Shown: positions 6,580 to 13,872 of the stretch, in pieces
Numbering within the stretch: position 1 is the stretch's first letter
Layout: each line of letters starts with the position of its first letter
Virus record (IMG/VR): IMGVR_UViG_3300047551_000607
Span: 1 to 23,635 of that record
Strand: one strand, 5' to 3'
From: a virus
Length of the DNA stretch: 23,635 nucleotides
Program-made: the position numbers and the translations under genes
The notes under the pieces: generated by a model
Told to the model about the DNA's origin: nothing
Seen by the model: the letters and a program-made list of their open reading frames with translations, nothing else
Databases searched by the model: none

Positions 6580-8169
6580 TTAGAAATCTGTTGTTGCGTT
6601 GAAGTCTTCTGTTGCTTTAGTTTCATGGAACTTACAAGTATCTAGGTCGTAGCTCAAGTTGCACGCGACGCCAACTTCGCCCGAATAGCGATTTTTAAGG
6701 ACTCGCACTGTCGTATTACTTCCTCCAGATGCGGCCTGTTGGTCTCGCTCAAGTGCGATAACTCCATCAGAGAGTTGAGCAATTGCTGCGCTTCCCCTGA
6801 GCTGCCCCAGAGTGACGCGAGCGCCCTCCTCGTGATTTTTGTCATTGGATGTGCGACGTAGGTGTGAGACAAGGAACATCGCCACACCAGTCCGTTCAAC
6901 CAATGAACGTAGCTTGGTCATGGTGGTGTCGATCATTCGACGTTCATCACCATCCAAACCACTGAGAAGAATTGACAGGTGATCTAGAAAGATGACCCGT
7001 GCATCAAGACCCGCTGCCAGGTACTCAACTCGGTTGTAGATGAGATCAGGATCAAAAGAACCAAAGCCGTCGAAAAGAAAGAGATTCCAGTCAGCAAGAG
7101 TCTTTTGATAAGCGTCGGCGAGAGTAGATCGTTCATGCGTTCCTAGGTGGAGGTTTTTACCAACTGCTGCGGACATCAGTCCGAGAGCTGTGCGGCGATT
7201 TGACTCTTCGAGAGCCAGGTATCCAACTCGTTCACCGGAACTAAGAAGGTGAGTTGCCAACTCTCTACAGAAGCTGGATTTACCAATGCCAGATCCTGCA
7301 GTAATTGTAATAAGCTCGCCGTATCGGATCCCGTGAAGTTTATTTTGTAATCCGGCGAAAGGGTAGTCATGGTCTGATGGTGGAGAGGGTGTAGTGACTA
7401 GCTCTAAAAGGTTTTTCCCATCAACGATCCCATCTGGACGGTAAGGTTTCGCGTTCCAAATAGCGCAACGAACCGCCTCAGCGTCATTGGCAGAGAGGGC
7501 GTCTGACGCATCTTTGTAATCACCCTGGAGCGATGCAATCTTGCACTTGCCAGGTGGCAATACGCTTGCTGCCTCCTCCGTTGCCTTACGGCCTGCCTCG
7601 TCATTGTCGAAGAACAGGACAATCTCCTCATAACCCTGGAGCCAGGGGAGAGCCCGTTGAATCGCTTTCCTTGCCGCTGCGGCACCGCTAGGTAAAGACA
7701 CCATCGGCCACCCCGGCATAGCTTCAAAACACGAAGCCGCATCGAGTTCTCCTTCGGTGACCACAACTCGTTTTCCAGTGGAGGGAAACAAATGTTGTCC
7801 AAAGAGACATCCTGAGGTTTCGCCTTCATAGCTAAAGACCTTGCTTTTTGTTTTTACTTTGCAGCCTTTAAGGATGCCAGCATCGTCGAAATAATGGAAC
7901 CGTAGAACGTCTCCGTCTTTGTAGATCTTGTATTTTTCGCAGACTTTCTCAGAGATGTTTCGTTTTTGCAGCCGCTCGGCTGATCCTCTGATTGAGCTTG
8001 CTCGTGACATTGGTTGGTGAGTGTGAACATCGTTGTCGCTGTGTCCGTATGTATGACAGGAGAAACAAAAAGTGTGGCCATCAGAGTACAAGGAGTTTGC
8101 ATCTGATGACCCACAGTGTTCACACGGCAAGTGCCTCACGAACTCGCTTTCGGAGTTGTTCGTAAGCAT
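6580..8169 (-). CDS. Primase-helicase, T7 gp4-like
   Basis: A 529-residue replicative primase-helicase. The zinc-binding domain is at the N-terminus (LPCEHCGSSD ... HTFCFSCHTYG, two CxxC pairs). The Toprim fold follows with VVTEGELDAAS and VLFFDNDEAGRKA, then a RecA-like helicase with Walker A (TAGSGIGKSSF), a DARVIFLDHLSILL Walker B, and a SHLRRTSN switch segment. It unwinds DNA ahead of the polymerase and lays down RNA primers. The C-terminus ends ATTDF, acidic with a final Phe like T7 gp4, which uses this tail to bind the polymerase. The ATG at 8169 was chosen over an upstream TTG because the domain begins there. It overlaps the preceding 69-residue gene by 50 bases. Confidence 0.95.
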   Translation of the reverse strand: MLTNNSESEFVRHLPCEHCGSSDANSLYSDGHTFCFSCHTYGHSDNDVHTHQPMSRASSIRGSAERLQKRNISEKVCEKYKIYKDGDVLRFHYFDDAGILKGCKVKTKSKVFSYEGETSGCLFGQHLFPSTGKRVVVTEGELDAASCFEAMPGWPMVSLPSGAAAARKAIQRALPWLQGYEEIVLFFDNDEAGRKATEEAASVLPPGKCKIASLQGDYKDASDALSANDAEAVRCAIWNAKPYRPDGIVDGKNLLELVTTPSPPSDHDYPFAGLQNKLHGIRYGELITITAGSGIGKSSFCRELATHLLSSGERVGYLALEESNRRTALGLMSAAVGKNLHLGTHERSTLADAYQKTLADWNLFLFDGFGSFDPDLIYNRVEYLAAGLDARVIFLDHLSILLSGLDGDERRMIDTTMTKLRSLVERTGVAMFLVSHLRRTSNDKNHEEGARVTLGQLRGSAAIAQLSDGVIALERDQQAASGGSNTTVRVLKNRYSGEVGVACNLSYDLDTCKFHETKATEDFNATTDF

Positions 8170-8329
8170 TTGCTTGCGCTTGGTGATAGTTGAACCAGGA
8201 GTCAAGGGCTAAGAAGAAACCCCTGACGATGTTCTCAGCAATCTCCGGGTTTTCTGCTTCAACATCAGCCAATAAATCGCTGAACTGTTGTTCGTAAAAC
8301 TCCGGCGTGCCGTAGGTCAGGTGAGCCAT
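8120..8329 (-). CDS. Conserved-type small protein between endonuclease and primase
   Basis: A 69-residue protein beginning MAHLTYGTPEFYEQQFSDL. The centre is a predicted helix, ENIVRGFFLALDSWFNYH, and the end is YEQLRKRVREALAV. Proteins with this layout are common at this position in cyanopodoviruses, always as hypothetical. The ATG at 8329 is preferred over an upstream start at 8383, which only mirrors endonuclease I; the sequence TTCCACTCAC stands directly before it. It overlaps endonuclease I by 13 bases and the primase-helicase by 50 bases, so all three are probably translated in a coupled way. Function unknown; the place between two replication genes suggests a replication accessory. Confidence 0.75.
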   Translation of the reverse strand: MAHLTYGTPEFYEQQFSDLLADVEAENPEIAENIVRGFFLALDSWFNYHQAQANAYEQLRKRVREALAV

Positions 8330-8667
8330 GTGAGTGGAATGGTGGAATAAGAACACCAAAGGAACCCGTACTTCTCGGCCCATTTGGCGTAGGTGGTCTT
8401 TGATCCTTTGTTGATCTTGTTGTATGGAGCTTGAAAGACAAAGCGAATATCTAGTTCAGGATTGCTCTTCTTCACAGCGAGCATCTTCCTTCGATCTTCT
8501 ACCGTCAGCCTTCCCTTGACTTCCAAGTAAATGCCATTAGGCAAAAGGAAGTCAGGGGTGTAATTGCACTGGAGAATATAGGGAACTTTTGTTGACTCGT
8601 ATTCGTATTTGACCTTCAAGCTGGAGAGCAGATCAGCGACCTGCTGCTCCAAGCCTGATCGAAACAT
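8317..8667 (-). CDS. Endonuclease I (Holliday junction resolvase), T7 gp3-like
   Basis: A 116-residue enzyme. The catalytic residues of T7 gp3 are recognisable: D39 in YTPDFLLPNG, and E49 and K51 in YLEVKGR, with the same ten-residue spacing between D and E as in T7, plus an N-terminal Glu (E7) in a GLEQQVADLL helix. The enzyme resolves branched DNA during packaging and recombination and helps break down host DNA. T7 gp3 is 149 residues, so this is a compact version. The start overlaps the stop of the SSB gene as TGATG. Confidence 0.93.
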   Translation of the reverse strand: MFRSGLEQQVADLLSSLKVKYEYESTKVPYILQCNYTPDFLLPNGIYLEVKGRLTVEDRRKMLAVKKSNPELDIRFVFQAPYNKINKGSKTTYAKWAEKYGFLWCSYSTIPLTWLT

Positions 8668-9236
8668 CAGAAGTCGTCGTCCGTGTCCTCCGTGACCACA
8701 GGAGTCACGTTCGGGTCATTGGCTTTGTACCCCTTCGTCTGCCCAAACAGAGCAGCCACTTCGGTTTCACCAAGGTCACCCGTATCGACAGCAGCACCGC
8801 TGTTCAGGGCAATCACTTGGATGCCCACCAGCTTCAGACTGGTGCCGTAGGTGACGCCATCTTTGAGCACATAGGGCTTCTGACGAAAGGCCAGCTTCAC
8901 CTTGGAGCCGCTGTACAGGGGAGTGCTTTCATCGGTGATGGGCGTGCCTTCCGAATCGACCACAGGGGGACGGGTTTCGTCGTTCCAGTTGAACTTGACT
9001 TTGTATTTGCCTTCGCTCACTTCTTCCCAAGGTTCAGGCTTGAGCACGCTGCGCTTGGGGTTCTTCAGTTTCGATTCAGCCCATTTCAGGGTTTCAGTTC
9101 GATCCGCCTCCAGCAGTTCGATCAGATGGTCGTCAACCAGGGCTCCAAGCGAGTAGCCAAACTTGGAGGGTTTCATGATTGCCTGATAGCCTTCAAGGAC
9201 AACAGGATCTTTGGTGACGTGAACAGTTTGTGCCAT
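8667..9236 (-). CDS. Single-stranded DNA-binding protein, T7 gp2.5-like
   Basis: A 189-residue OB-fold-type SSB. It has the gp2.5-style body (SKFGYSLGALVDDHLIELL, KLAFRQKPYVLKDGVTYGTSLKL) and a strongly acidic C-terminal tail ending DTDDDF. In T7 this acidic tail with a final Phe contacts the DNA polymerase and primase-helicase, so the same interaction is likely here. It coats single-stranded DNA at the fork and promotes annealing. The ATG at 9236 overlaps the RNA polymerase stop as TAATG, so the two genes are coupled. The tail is longer and richer in Thr/Asn/Pro than in T7. Confidence 0.92.
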   Translation of the reverse strand: MAQTVHVTKDPVVLEGYQAIMKPSKFGYSLGALVDDHLIELLEADRTETLKWAESKLKNPKRSVLKPEPWEEVSEGKYKVKFNWNDETRPPVVDSEGTPITDESTPLYSGSKVKLAFRQKPYVLKDGVTYGTSLKLVGIQVIALNSGAAVDTGDLGETEVAALFGQTKGYKANDPNVTPVVTEDTDDDF

Positions 9237-11575
9237 TAACAGAAAAAGTAGGTGGATTCAATCACGGATTCGGCCTCAAGGCCGCCGATGATCGGAGGGT
9301 TTGATTGGGCACCGATTTGGTTTCCCCAATCAGTCAAGTAGTCGCGCTCTGCAAACAGGTGCATGTAGGTCTCCCGTACTAAAGTGGACAGGATCCCCAT
9401 GTCAGTAGCCCTGCACAGCACTGAGTCGTGGATCAATGCAATCGGTGCATTGAACCGAAGGGTTGACAAGTGAAGCAGTGACGCATCCAAAGAATGGATC
9501 AGGTTGGGAGCTGTTGCGTTTTTATGGTGAGACAAATCCACCTCGTCGGTTTCTCCAACAGCGGCGGCAATCTTGCACCGACCCAACAGTTGCAACTCAA
9601 TCGATTGGATTTCTTTTTTCATGAGCTTTTGTGTGACGACAAACCCTGATGGGGTTGTCCACTTCAGCTCCTTAGCGCCCGATCGGATTGCTTCTGCAAC
9701 CTGCTCTTCAATCCATTTCATCACAGCCATTGGACCAGGGACCACCTTGTTCATGGCGTCCCGTACAGCCTTTACGGTTGCGGTGAGATCGTCCTTTTCA
9801 ACCTCAACACCCTTCTCCTTCAACGCTTCACGAATGTAGCCACGGTTGGAGTACGGCTTGGCGTTGTAGGGGATGGTCATGACCGTTCGTTTGGTCACTT
9901 TGCGGTCCATGTACGGCTGCACTGTGGCAGGTACATGGGGCCTGGCAGCCTCTGCAATCACCTTGTAAGCATCTTGTGGTCGCTCGCTAGGCAAGACATT
10001 CACAAGACGTGCTGTAGAGGCATCTCGGGCCAATCCAGCCAGGATCTGCAGACCGCTGCAGGTTGCATCAGTGGCGACCATCAACCCCGTGTGCTGACGA
10101 TCACATTCAAGGATGCAGTGGTAGTACTCCTCACAGGCAGCCAAGAACTGCCAAGGCTCTTCCGCTGCTTCCCATTCACTGAGATTGTCGATGGGGTCTT
10201 TGGCGACCCGCCTGATCAACTCTTCGTTTTCAGCCACCCATGTCAGCCGTTCCTGCATGGGGGCTTTGTCCAAGCCGTAGGTGGTGGCGACCTGAAAGGC
10301 CAGCCAGTCTTCGGCTTCATGGGTTAGGAATGACTCCTCATAGAAGCGCAACAACGACTTGCCAAAGTCGGTGTCTTGAGGGGTCAGAAACGCAGGGATC
10401 GGGTACGCCCGTCCTCGATAATCAAACGACCAAGGGATGAAGAACTTCTCCCGCTCCTTGAAGATCTGAACAGCGTTCATCGTCATGCGGGTTCGCACGT
10501 TTCGCTCAAACGCTTGGGCGTTGATGTTTCTCACCTCCGCCGCCCGCCTCCTGTAATCCTTGCGAGAGTCGTAGTTCTCAGCAATGTCTACAGGCTTGGG
10601 AGGCAAAGGTAATTCGACAATCGGGACAAACTTGCCAACTGAGATCTGCTTCTCCAGAAGCGTCTCAGCCACCCCAATGATGAACGGGTTGAGGCGGTAG
10701 GCCACCTTTTGAATCTTGTTCAAAAAGGCGATGGGCGTTTCTCCCTGTATACGGGTGGGATCGCCCCGACGCACCATGTCATGGCCCCGCATGACTTCGT
10801 TGAGCAGGTAACCACCGCAGTGGTCGCTGCTCCAATCGTTGGGTTCGATCAACATGGGCCAAGCCAACGGGCTGAACAGTTCGGCCTGGCCCACCACCTG
10901 ATCCTTGATCTCCAGAAACTCTGGAGTGGGGACGACGAACTGGGGGGTCTTGTTGCCCACCCGTTTGGCCTCCCGCATGAACCAGTTGGTGGATTCGCAG
11001 ATGCAATCCAGCAACCAGCCCCCCAGCTTGATGCGGTTGGCGCGGCCCCAGGCTTGCCAATGGGGCACGTCGTAGCGGTTCATCAAGGTGCTGATCACCT
11101 TCACCTTTTGGTGCGTGCCAATGGAGCGGTGCCAGTAGTTCTCCTGCAGGGTGTGCAGCAACCCCGGCACCTCCCGCTCGTAGTGCCGCATCATGCACTC
11201 CGCTTCCAGGGCCGCCCCGATGGCATCGGTCACGTTCTGGATCTGGGAGCTGGCGGGCTTGACCCCGAACACCTTGTCAAAGGTGACCTTGCAGGCAATG
11301 GCAGCGGCCACCTCCGCTTCCACATCCGTGAGGTACTGCTTGATCTCTGCAAAGGCAACCCCAATCTTGCCTTCGTGGATGCGGTTGTTGGTTTCTTCGA
11401 TCCGTTTCACCACCAACGGAATCAACGTTTGGATGGACGCCACGCCGTACACCGACGCACTGGCGTACTCCTTGTCTTCCAATCGTTGCGTGTTGTCCCG
11501 TAGCTGCTTGAGGCCTTGTCGGATCTGATCGCGTTCCAATCGGATCTGCTCATCGATCTGAGCCGGTGTGGGCAT
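9236..11575 (-). CDS. Phage single-subunit RNA polymerase, T7 gp1-like
   Basis: A 779-residue enzyme (T7 has 883). Palm and finger motifs are clear: MVATDATCSGLQILAGLARD holds the first catalytic Asp at about residue 500, TKRTVMTIPYNAKPY holds the nucleotide-contacting Lys and Tyr at about 560-570, and ALIHDSVLCRATDM holds the second Asp at about 714. The shorter N-terminal part is in line with cyanophage enzymes of the Syn5 type. It would transcribe middle and late genes from phage promoters. The gene is preceded by a terminator, the attP candidate and the integrase gene, so its own expression depends on readthrough or on a promoter in the 85 bases upstream. A candidate internal promoter lies at 10743-10763. 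Confidence 0.96.
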   Translation of the reverse strand: MPTPAQIDEQIRLERDQIRQGLKQLRDNTQRLEDKEYASASVYGVASIQTLIPLVVKRIEETNNRIHEGKIGVAFAEIKQYLTDVEAEVAAAIACKVTFDKVFGVKPASSQIQNVTDAIGAALEAECMMRHYEREVPGLLHTLQENYWHRSIGTHQKVKVISTLMNRYDVPHWQAWGRANRIKLGGWLLDCICESTNWFMREAKRVGNKTPQFVVPTPEFLEIKDQVVGQAELFSPLAWPMLIEPNDWSSDHCGGYLLNEVMRGHDMVRRGDPTRIQGETPIAFLNKIQKVAYRLNPFIIGVAETLLEKQISVGKFVPIVELPLPPKPVDIAENYDSRKDYRRRAAEVRNINAQAFERNVRTRMTMNAVQIFKEREKFFIPWSFDYRGRAYPIPAFLTPQDTDFGKSLLRFYEESFLTHEAEDWLAFQVATTYGLDKAPMQERLTWVAENEELIRRVAKDPIDNLSEWEAAEEPWQFLAACEEYYHCILECDRQHTGLMVATDATCSGLQILAGLARDASTARLVNVLPSERPQDAYKVIAEAARPHVPATVQPYMDRKVTKRTVMTIPYNAKPYSNRGYIREALKEKGVEVEKDDLTATVKAVRDAMNKVVPGPMAVMKWIEEQVAEAIRSGAKELKWTTPSGFVVTQKLMKKEIQSIELQLLGRCKIAAAVGETDEVDLSHHKNATAPNLIHSLDASLLHLSTLRFNAPIALIHDSVLCRATDMGILSTLVRETYMHLFAERDYLTDWGNQIGAQSNPPIIGGLEAESVIESTYFFC
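10743..10763 (-). promoter_or_regulatory. Candidate phage RNA polymerase promoter inside the RNA polymerase gene
   Basis: On the minus strand this reads CGATCCCACC then CGTATACAGGG, and is identical over 21 bases to 18053-18073, the other copy in the same orientation in non-coding DNA. It continues into AGAAACG, so the TATACA-GGGAGA portion resembles the initiation region of T7 promoters (CTATA-GGGAGA). The CACCCGTA core also matches half of the Syn5 promoter as I remember it. Here it lies in coding sequence for DPTRIQGE. Initiation would feed the rest of the polymerase gene and the SSB, endonuclease and replication genes. A chance coding match cannot be excluded for this copy. Confidence 0.45.
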
Positions 11576-11623
11576 AGGCGTGAGTGTGAAGAATTGTGTA
11601 AGAATTGGACTCGACTGGGCGCC

Positions 11624-11638
11624 TAATATGTGCCCAAG
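11624..11638 (-). promoter_or_regulatory. Candidate phage promoter upstream of RNA polymerase gene
   Basis: The minus strand reads CTTGGGCACATATTA. The block TTGGGCAC equals the core of the Syn5 RNA polymerase promoter as I recall it (ATTGGGCACCCGTAA), and it lies between the integrase terminator and the RNA polymerase ATG, where a promoter is needed. The same bases form a short inverted repeat (TGGGC ... GCCCA). It would imply self-activation of the polymerase gene. The second half does not match, so confidence is low. Confidence 0.3.
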
Positions 11639-11660
11639 TGGAGAGATTGAAAACCCTAAT

Positions 11661-11683
11661 AAAAACGGGAGGTTTCCCTCCCG
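11661..11683 (-). terminator. Rho-independent terminator after integrase/attP
   Basis: On the minus strand CGGGAGG, loop GAAA, CCTCCCG form a perfect 7-bp GC-rich stem followed at once by TTTTT. It lies downstream of the integrase gene and the attP candidate and upstream of the RNA polymerase gene, so it would separate early/lysogeny transcription from the lytic genes. Confidence 0.85.
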
Positions 11684-11725
11684 AAAGTGCCTGTCTAATG
11701 CTGAGGTGGATGCTTAACGAACTGT

Positions 11726-11766
11726 GATTTTGAGTCGAGTCCGTCTACCAATTCCGGCACGCTCCC
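11726..11766 (-). other. Candidate attP: 41-bp tRNA-Leu gene fragment
   Basis: The minus strand reads as the 5' half of a bacterial tRNA-Leu: acceptor strand GGGAGCG, TG, the D-arm CCGGAATTGGTAGACGG typical of tRNA-Leu, then ACTCGA and the anticodon loop CTCAAAA (anticodon CAA), after which the tRNA pattern stops. The rest of the tRNA (anticodon 3' stem, variable arm, T arm, acceptor 3' strand) is missing, so this is not a functional tRNA. It lies directly downstream of the integrase gene. Prochlorococcus phage P-SSP7 has a similar tRNA-Leu match beside its integrase, described as a possible att site. Confidence 0.75.
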
Positions 11767-11848
11767 AAGGGATTCCAGCGATTCTCAACGTTGAGACCGC
11801 TTGGGAAATTCATGATAGCAGCCGAAATCTCCACTGCTTTAGACGGAC

Positions 11849-12790
11849 CTAGATACGCACGTCGCCTTGCGTGCTGACCCCACCTGTGTTATGGACGTAC
11901 CGCTCGGTCATGGCCACTGTGGAGTGACCCATGGCGAACTTAACATCCATGATTGGAGAGCCTGCCGCGATGCGCCAGGTGCCGTAGGTGTGGCGAAACG
12001 TGTGGAACACATGGGCATCGGTGATGCCATCCACGCGGGTCTTGACCACAGACTTCACCGGATTAAATGCCCGGTTGATCTGTTGTCTGTTGATCCAGTC
12101 CTCTCCAAAGATCAAATCGTTTGCGTCCTTGTGGAAGCACAAACGCTCGGCAAGTTCATGAATCCGCTCCGGTAATTGAACGGTTCGGTAGTTGCCCGTC
12201 TTGGTGATGGAGTCCTTCGTACCACCAACGTGGATCAAAGGTACGTTGAGTTTGTAGTCAAAGTCCCGGCGCTTTAGCTTGCGGAGTTCTTGTTGACGCA
12301 GCCCTGTGTAGGCCGCAAACAACATCAAATCCGCCAACTTGTGACGCTCGGTCTCCTTGGCGTACCCACACAACTGCTCGACATGCTCTTTGGTGTACCA
12401 CTCGGTACGACCCATCGTTTCTGCCTTGCGTGGGATGCGTGGCATCTTGGCGAGCATGTCGTGATCCAAGCACTCCTTAAAGGTGGTGCTTAAGAATGAA
12501 CAGAACTTGTTGCAGCTGGAATCACTCCAGTTGTAATGGTCCTGCATCTCGTTGATGATTTGCTTGACGTTGAAGTCGTCAGCAATGTACGCAATCGGAA
12601 TCGCGTCGCTCTCACAAAACTTCTCCAGCTGTTGCATGAAGCGTCTTGCGTTGTGCCCTTGACTGTTCTTCTCTCGATTGAGAGACCACTTGTCATGGGT
12701 TGAAAGAGCAAATTGGAAGGCGTGCTGAAAGGTCTTGATGGTGGACTTTTCAGGCTTGCGCTCCATTAATTTCTCAAGTCTTGTCGCCAT
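11849..12790 (-). CDS. int: Tyrosine recombinase (phage integrase)
   Basis: A 313-residue protein from the ATG at 12790; a second ATG at 12766 with GAG six bases before it is also possible. The N-terminal half is a SAM-like core-binding domain. The catalytic domain has the first Arg in YTGLRQQELRKL, a Lys in GGTKDSITKTGNYRTVQL, HTFRHTYGTW (H-x-x-R), the second His in MGHSTVAMTERY and the nucleophilic Tyr in TERYVHNTG. All six expected active-site residues are present, so it should be active. The gene overlaps the MarR-like gene by 17 bases and is followed by a tRNA-Leu fragment. Together they point to a capacity for site-specific integration, though lysogeny is rarely shown for marine cyanopodoviruses. 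Confidence 0.93.
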   Translation of the reverse strand: MATRLEKLMERKPEKSTIKTFQHAFQFALSTHDKWSLNREKNSQGHNARRFMQQLEKFCESDAIPIAYIADDFNVKQIINEMQDHYNWSDSSCNKFCSFLSTTFKECLDHDMLAKMPRIPRKAETMGRTEWYTKEHVEQLCGYAKETERHKLADLMLFAAYTGLRQQELRKLKRRDFDYKLNVPLIHVGGTKDSITKTGNYRTVQLPERIHELAERLCFHKDANDLIFGEDWINRQQINRAFNPVKSVVKTRVDGITDAHVFHTFRHTYGTWRIAAGSPIMDVKFAMGHSTVAMTERYVHNTGGVSTQGDVRI

Positions 12791-13136
12791 ACAGCAATTG
12801 GGTGATGTGGTGAACAAGCTGCTCCCCTTTTGGGGTCAGTTTGAGAATCGTTCGGCGTCTGTTGGTGGGATCTTCCTCCTTGGTGATCAGATTGAGGCCA
12901 GGCTTGCGAAGCCTGTGGAAACGGGAGAGCCAGTCCGTGTTGCGGCTGCCACTGCTGGTGGTGAAGTTCAAGTCCTGCTCCATCGCCGGTTTGTGGCACT
13001 CATTGTGGGAAGCCACGTATAAAAAAGTGGCTACCACTTGAGCTGGCATCTCTCGATCAAGGACGCGAATGGCTTCGACGACCTTGAGCAGTCGCTCGAT
13101 CTGCGGATTGGTGCGCTGTCTTCTGAGTGGATCCAT
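12774..13136 (-). CDS. MarR-like winged-helix regulator
   Basis: A 120-residue protein. The central part follows the MarR plan: a helix REMPAQVVATFLYVASH, a recognition-helix region with SSGSRNTDWLSRFHRL, and the wing LITKEEDPTNRRRTILKLTPKGEQLVHHI, in which D..NRRR..LKLT.KG is highly typical. MarR proteins bind palindromic operators as dimers and often repress their own or neighbouring genes. It is encoded directly upstream of, and overlapping, the integrase gene, so control of integrase or of the early region is a fair inference. The first 16 codons or so are basic and lie in the overlap with the preceding small frame. No effector-binding residues can be judged. Confidence 0.8.
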   Translation of the reverse strand: MDPLRRQRTNPQIERLLKVVEAIRVLDREMPAQVVATFLYVASHNECHKPAMEQDLNFTTSSGSRNTDWLSRFHRLRKPGLNLITKEEDPTNRRRTILKLTPKGEQLVHHITQLLYGDKT

Positions 13137-13272
13137 CGTATCGAGGACGACAGTCCCATTCTAGACGCAACCTACCCAAGTGGACAAGGTGTGCTGCAGG
13201 ATCTCGCCACACATCCCAAAAGGAATCCTGATCAATGCCCACGTACAACGGGCCAAGGCATACAAGCGTCAT
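13057..13272 (-). CDS. Small hypothetical protein, 71 residues
   Basis: The ATG at 13272 overlaps the stop of the 46-residue gene as ATGA, which is the strongest argument that this frame is translated. The first part, MTLVCLGPLYVGIDQDSFWDVW, then VHLGRLRLEWDCRPRYDG, has ordinary protein composition. The last 24 residues or so (Arg/Ser/Ala/Gln-rich) lie inside the MarR-like gene in another frame. Without this gene, 13137-13268 would be a gap of about 130 bases. No family recognised. It could also be a leader frame that couples translation into the MarR-like gene. Confidence 0.45.
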   Translation of the reverse strand: MTLVCLGPLYVGIDQDSFWDVWRDPAAHLVHLGRLRLEWDCRPRYDGSTQKTAHQSADRATAQGRRSHSRP

Positions 13273-13409
13273 GCGTCCTTTGCTACAAGTACAAATGTAT
13301 CATCTACAAGCTGCTCCTGGGCTAGTTTTAGGAGTTCTTCACTATGCGGATGATGCATAACGTCCGTGATCAGTTGCTGCAACCGGCGTTCAAAGGTGGT
13401 TTCACTCAT
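13269..13409 (-). CDS. Small protein, 46 residues
   Basis: A short gene found by reading the minus strand between the 102- and 71-residue genes. It reads MSETTFERRLQQLITDV and ends DDTFVLVAKDA. The start overlaps the preceding stop (13402-13404), and its own stop overlaps the next start as ATGA at 13272. The composition (amphipathic helices, charged) and the double coupling support it. It is acidic and probably helical throughout. No family recognised. Confidence 0.65.
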   Translation of the reverse strand: MSETTFERRLQQLITDVMHHPHSEELLKLAQEQLVDDTFVLVAKDA

Positions 13410-13710
13410 CGGAAGTTCTCATGGTGAGGTGGTGGATTCGTTCGTGGTCACATACAGTGAACTCAATACCAGGGGTTCGCATCAGTTCTGCGACCTTGTT
13501 TTCAGCCGCTGAATGACGCTGATAAACGTGTTCTTTAACCGCTCCAGTCTTGCAATCACTCACACGAATGATGCAGCAGACACTAGACGGTAGCTCCCAA
13601 TTGGCTACCTTCCATGTCATTAACTCCTCAAACGTGTGGGGCTCAAACATGTCATCTGGAGCCTCAAAATAAGAGTCCCAATTGTTGGGATAGTACCGCT
13701 TACCATTCAT
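13402..13710 (-). CDS. Hypothetical protein, 102 residues
   Basis: A soluble acidic protein starting MNGKRYYPNNWDSYFEAPDD. It has the segment HTFEELMTWKVANWELPSSVCCIIRV, then VYQRHSAAENKVAELM and a C-terminal EFTVCDHERIHHL. The aromatic/acidic N-terminus and the helix-strand alternation look like a small globular alpha-beta protein. AGAG stands just before the ATG at 13710. It overlaps the 53-residue gene by 11 bases and the 46-residue gene by eight. I know similar small proteins in cyanophage early regions but no function for them. Confidence 0.7.
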   Translation of the reverse strand: MNGKRYYPNNWDSYFEAPDDMFEPHTFEELMTWKVANWELPSSVCCIIRVSDCKTGAVKEHVYQRHSAAENKVAELMRTPGIEFTVCDHERIHHLTMRTSDE

Positions 13711-13861
13711 CTCTAAGCTTCACATTTATGAGCTGGTCGTTGTGTTCTTGGGACAGCTCAAGAGCAGACCACGCTGCATCTTCTGAGCTGGGCGCTAGGA
13801 TGTATCTAGTACCAGAACGCAGGGTAATTTCATACACTTTTGGCACAACAGCAAAAGTCAT
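13700..13861 (-). CDS. Small protein, 53 residues, YxI...AAW type
   Basis: A short gene starting MTFAVVPKVYEITLRSGTRY at 13861 and ending NVKLRDEW. AAAGG stands eight bases before the ATG, a good ribosome binding site. The plan, a beta strand (YEITLRSG), a small-residue turn, then SSEDAAWSALELSQEHN and a final strand with a V.L pattern, is the same as in the 58-residue protein at 14225-14401 (YQVWYGPG ... SSYESAWVIAEANKQPN ... DVHL). The two may be paralogues. It overlaps the 102-residue gene by 11 bases. Function unknown; probably an early host-takeover type protein by position. Confidence 0.7.
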   Translation of the reverse strand: MTFAVVPKVYEITLRSGTRYILAPSSEDAAWSALELSQEHNDQLINVKLRDEW

Positions 13862-13872
13862 ACAATTACCTT

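Noticed and set aside
9304-9313. ATTGGGCACC on the plus strand, matching the Syn5-type promoter
   Set aside because: It lies in conserved coding sequence of the RNA polymerase (QIGAQSN) and would fire antisense to all genes; probably chance.
10709-11503. Long plus-strand open frame of 264 codons
   Set aside because: It lies opposite the RNA polymerase gene, has His/Gly/Leu-rich composition typical of an antisense shadow, and shows no domain.
11726-11766. A functional tRNA-Leu gene
   Set aside because: Only the 5' half matches. The 3' half of the anticodon stem, the T arm and the acceptor complement CGCTCCC are not found downstream on the minus strand.
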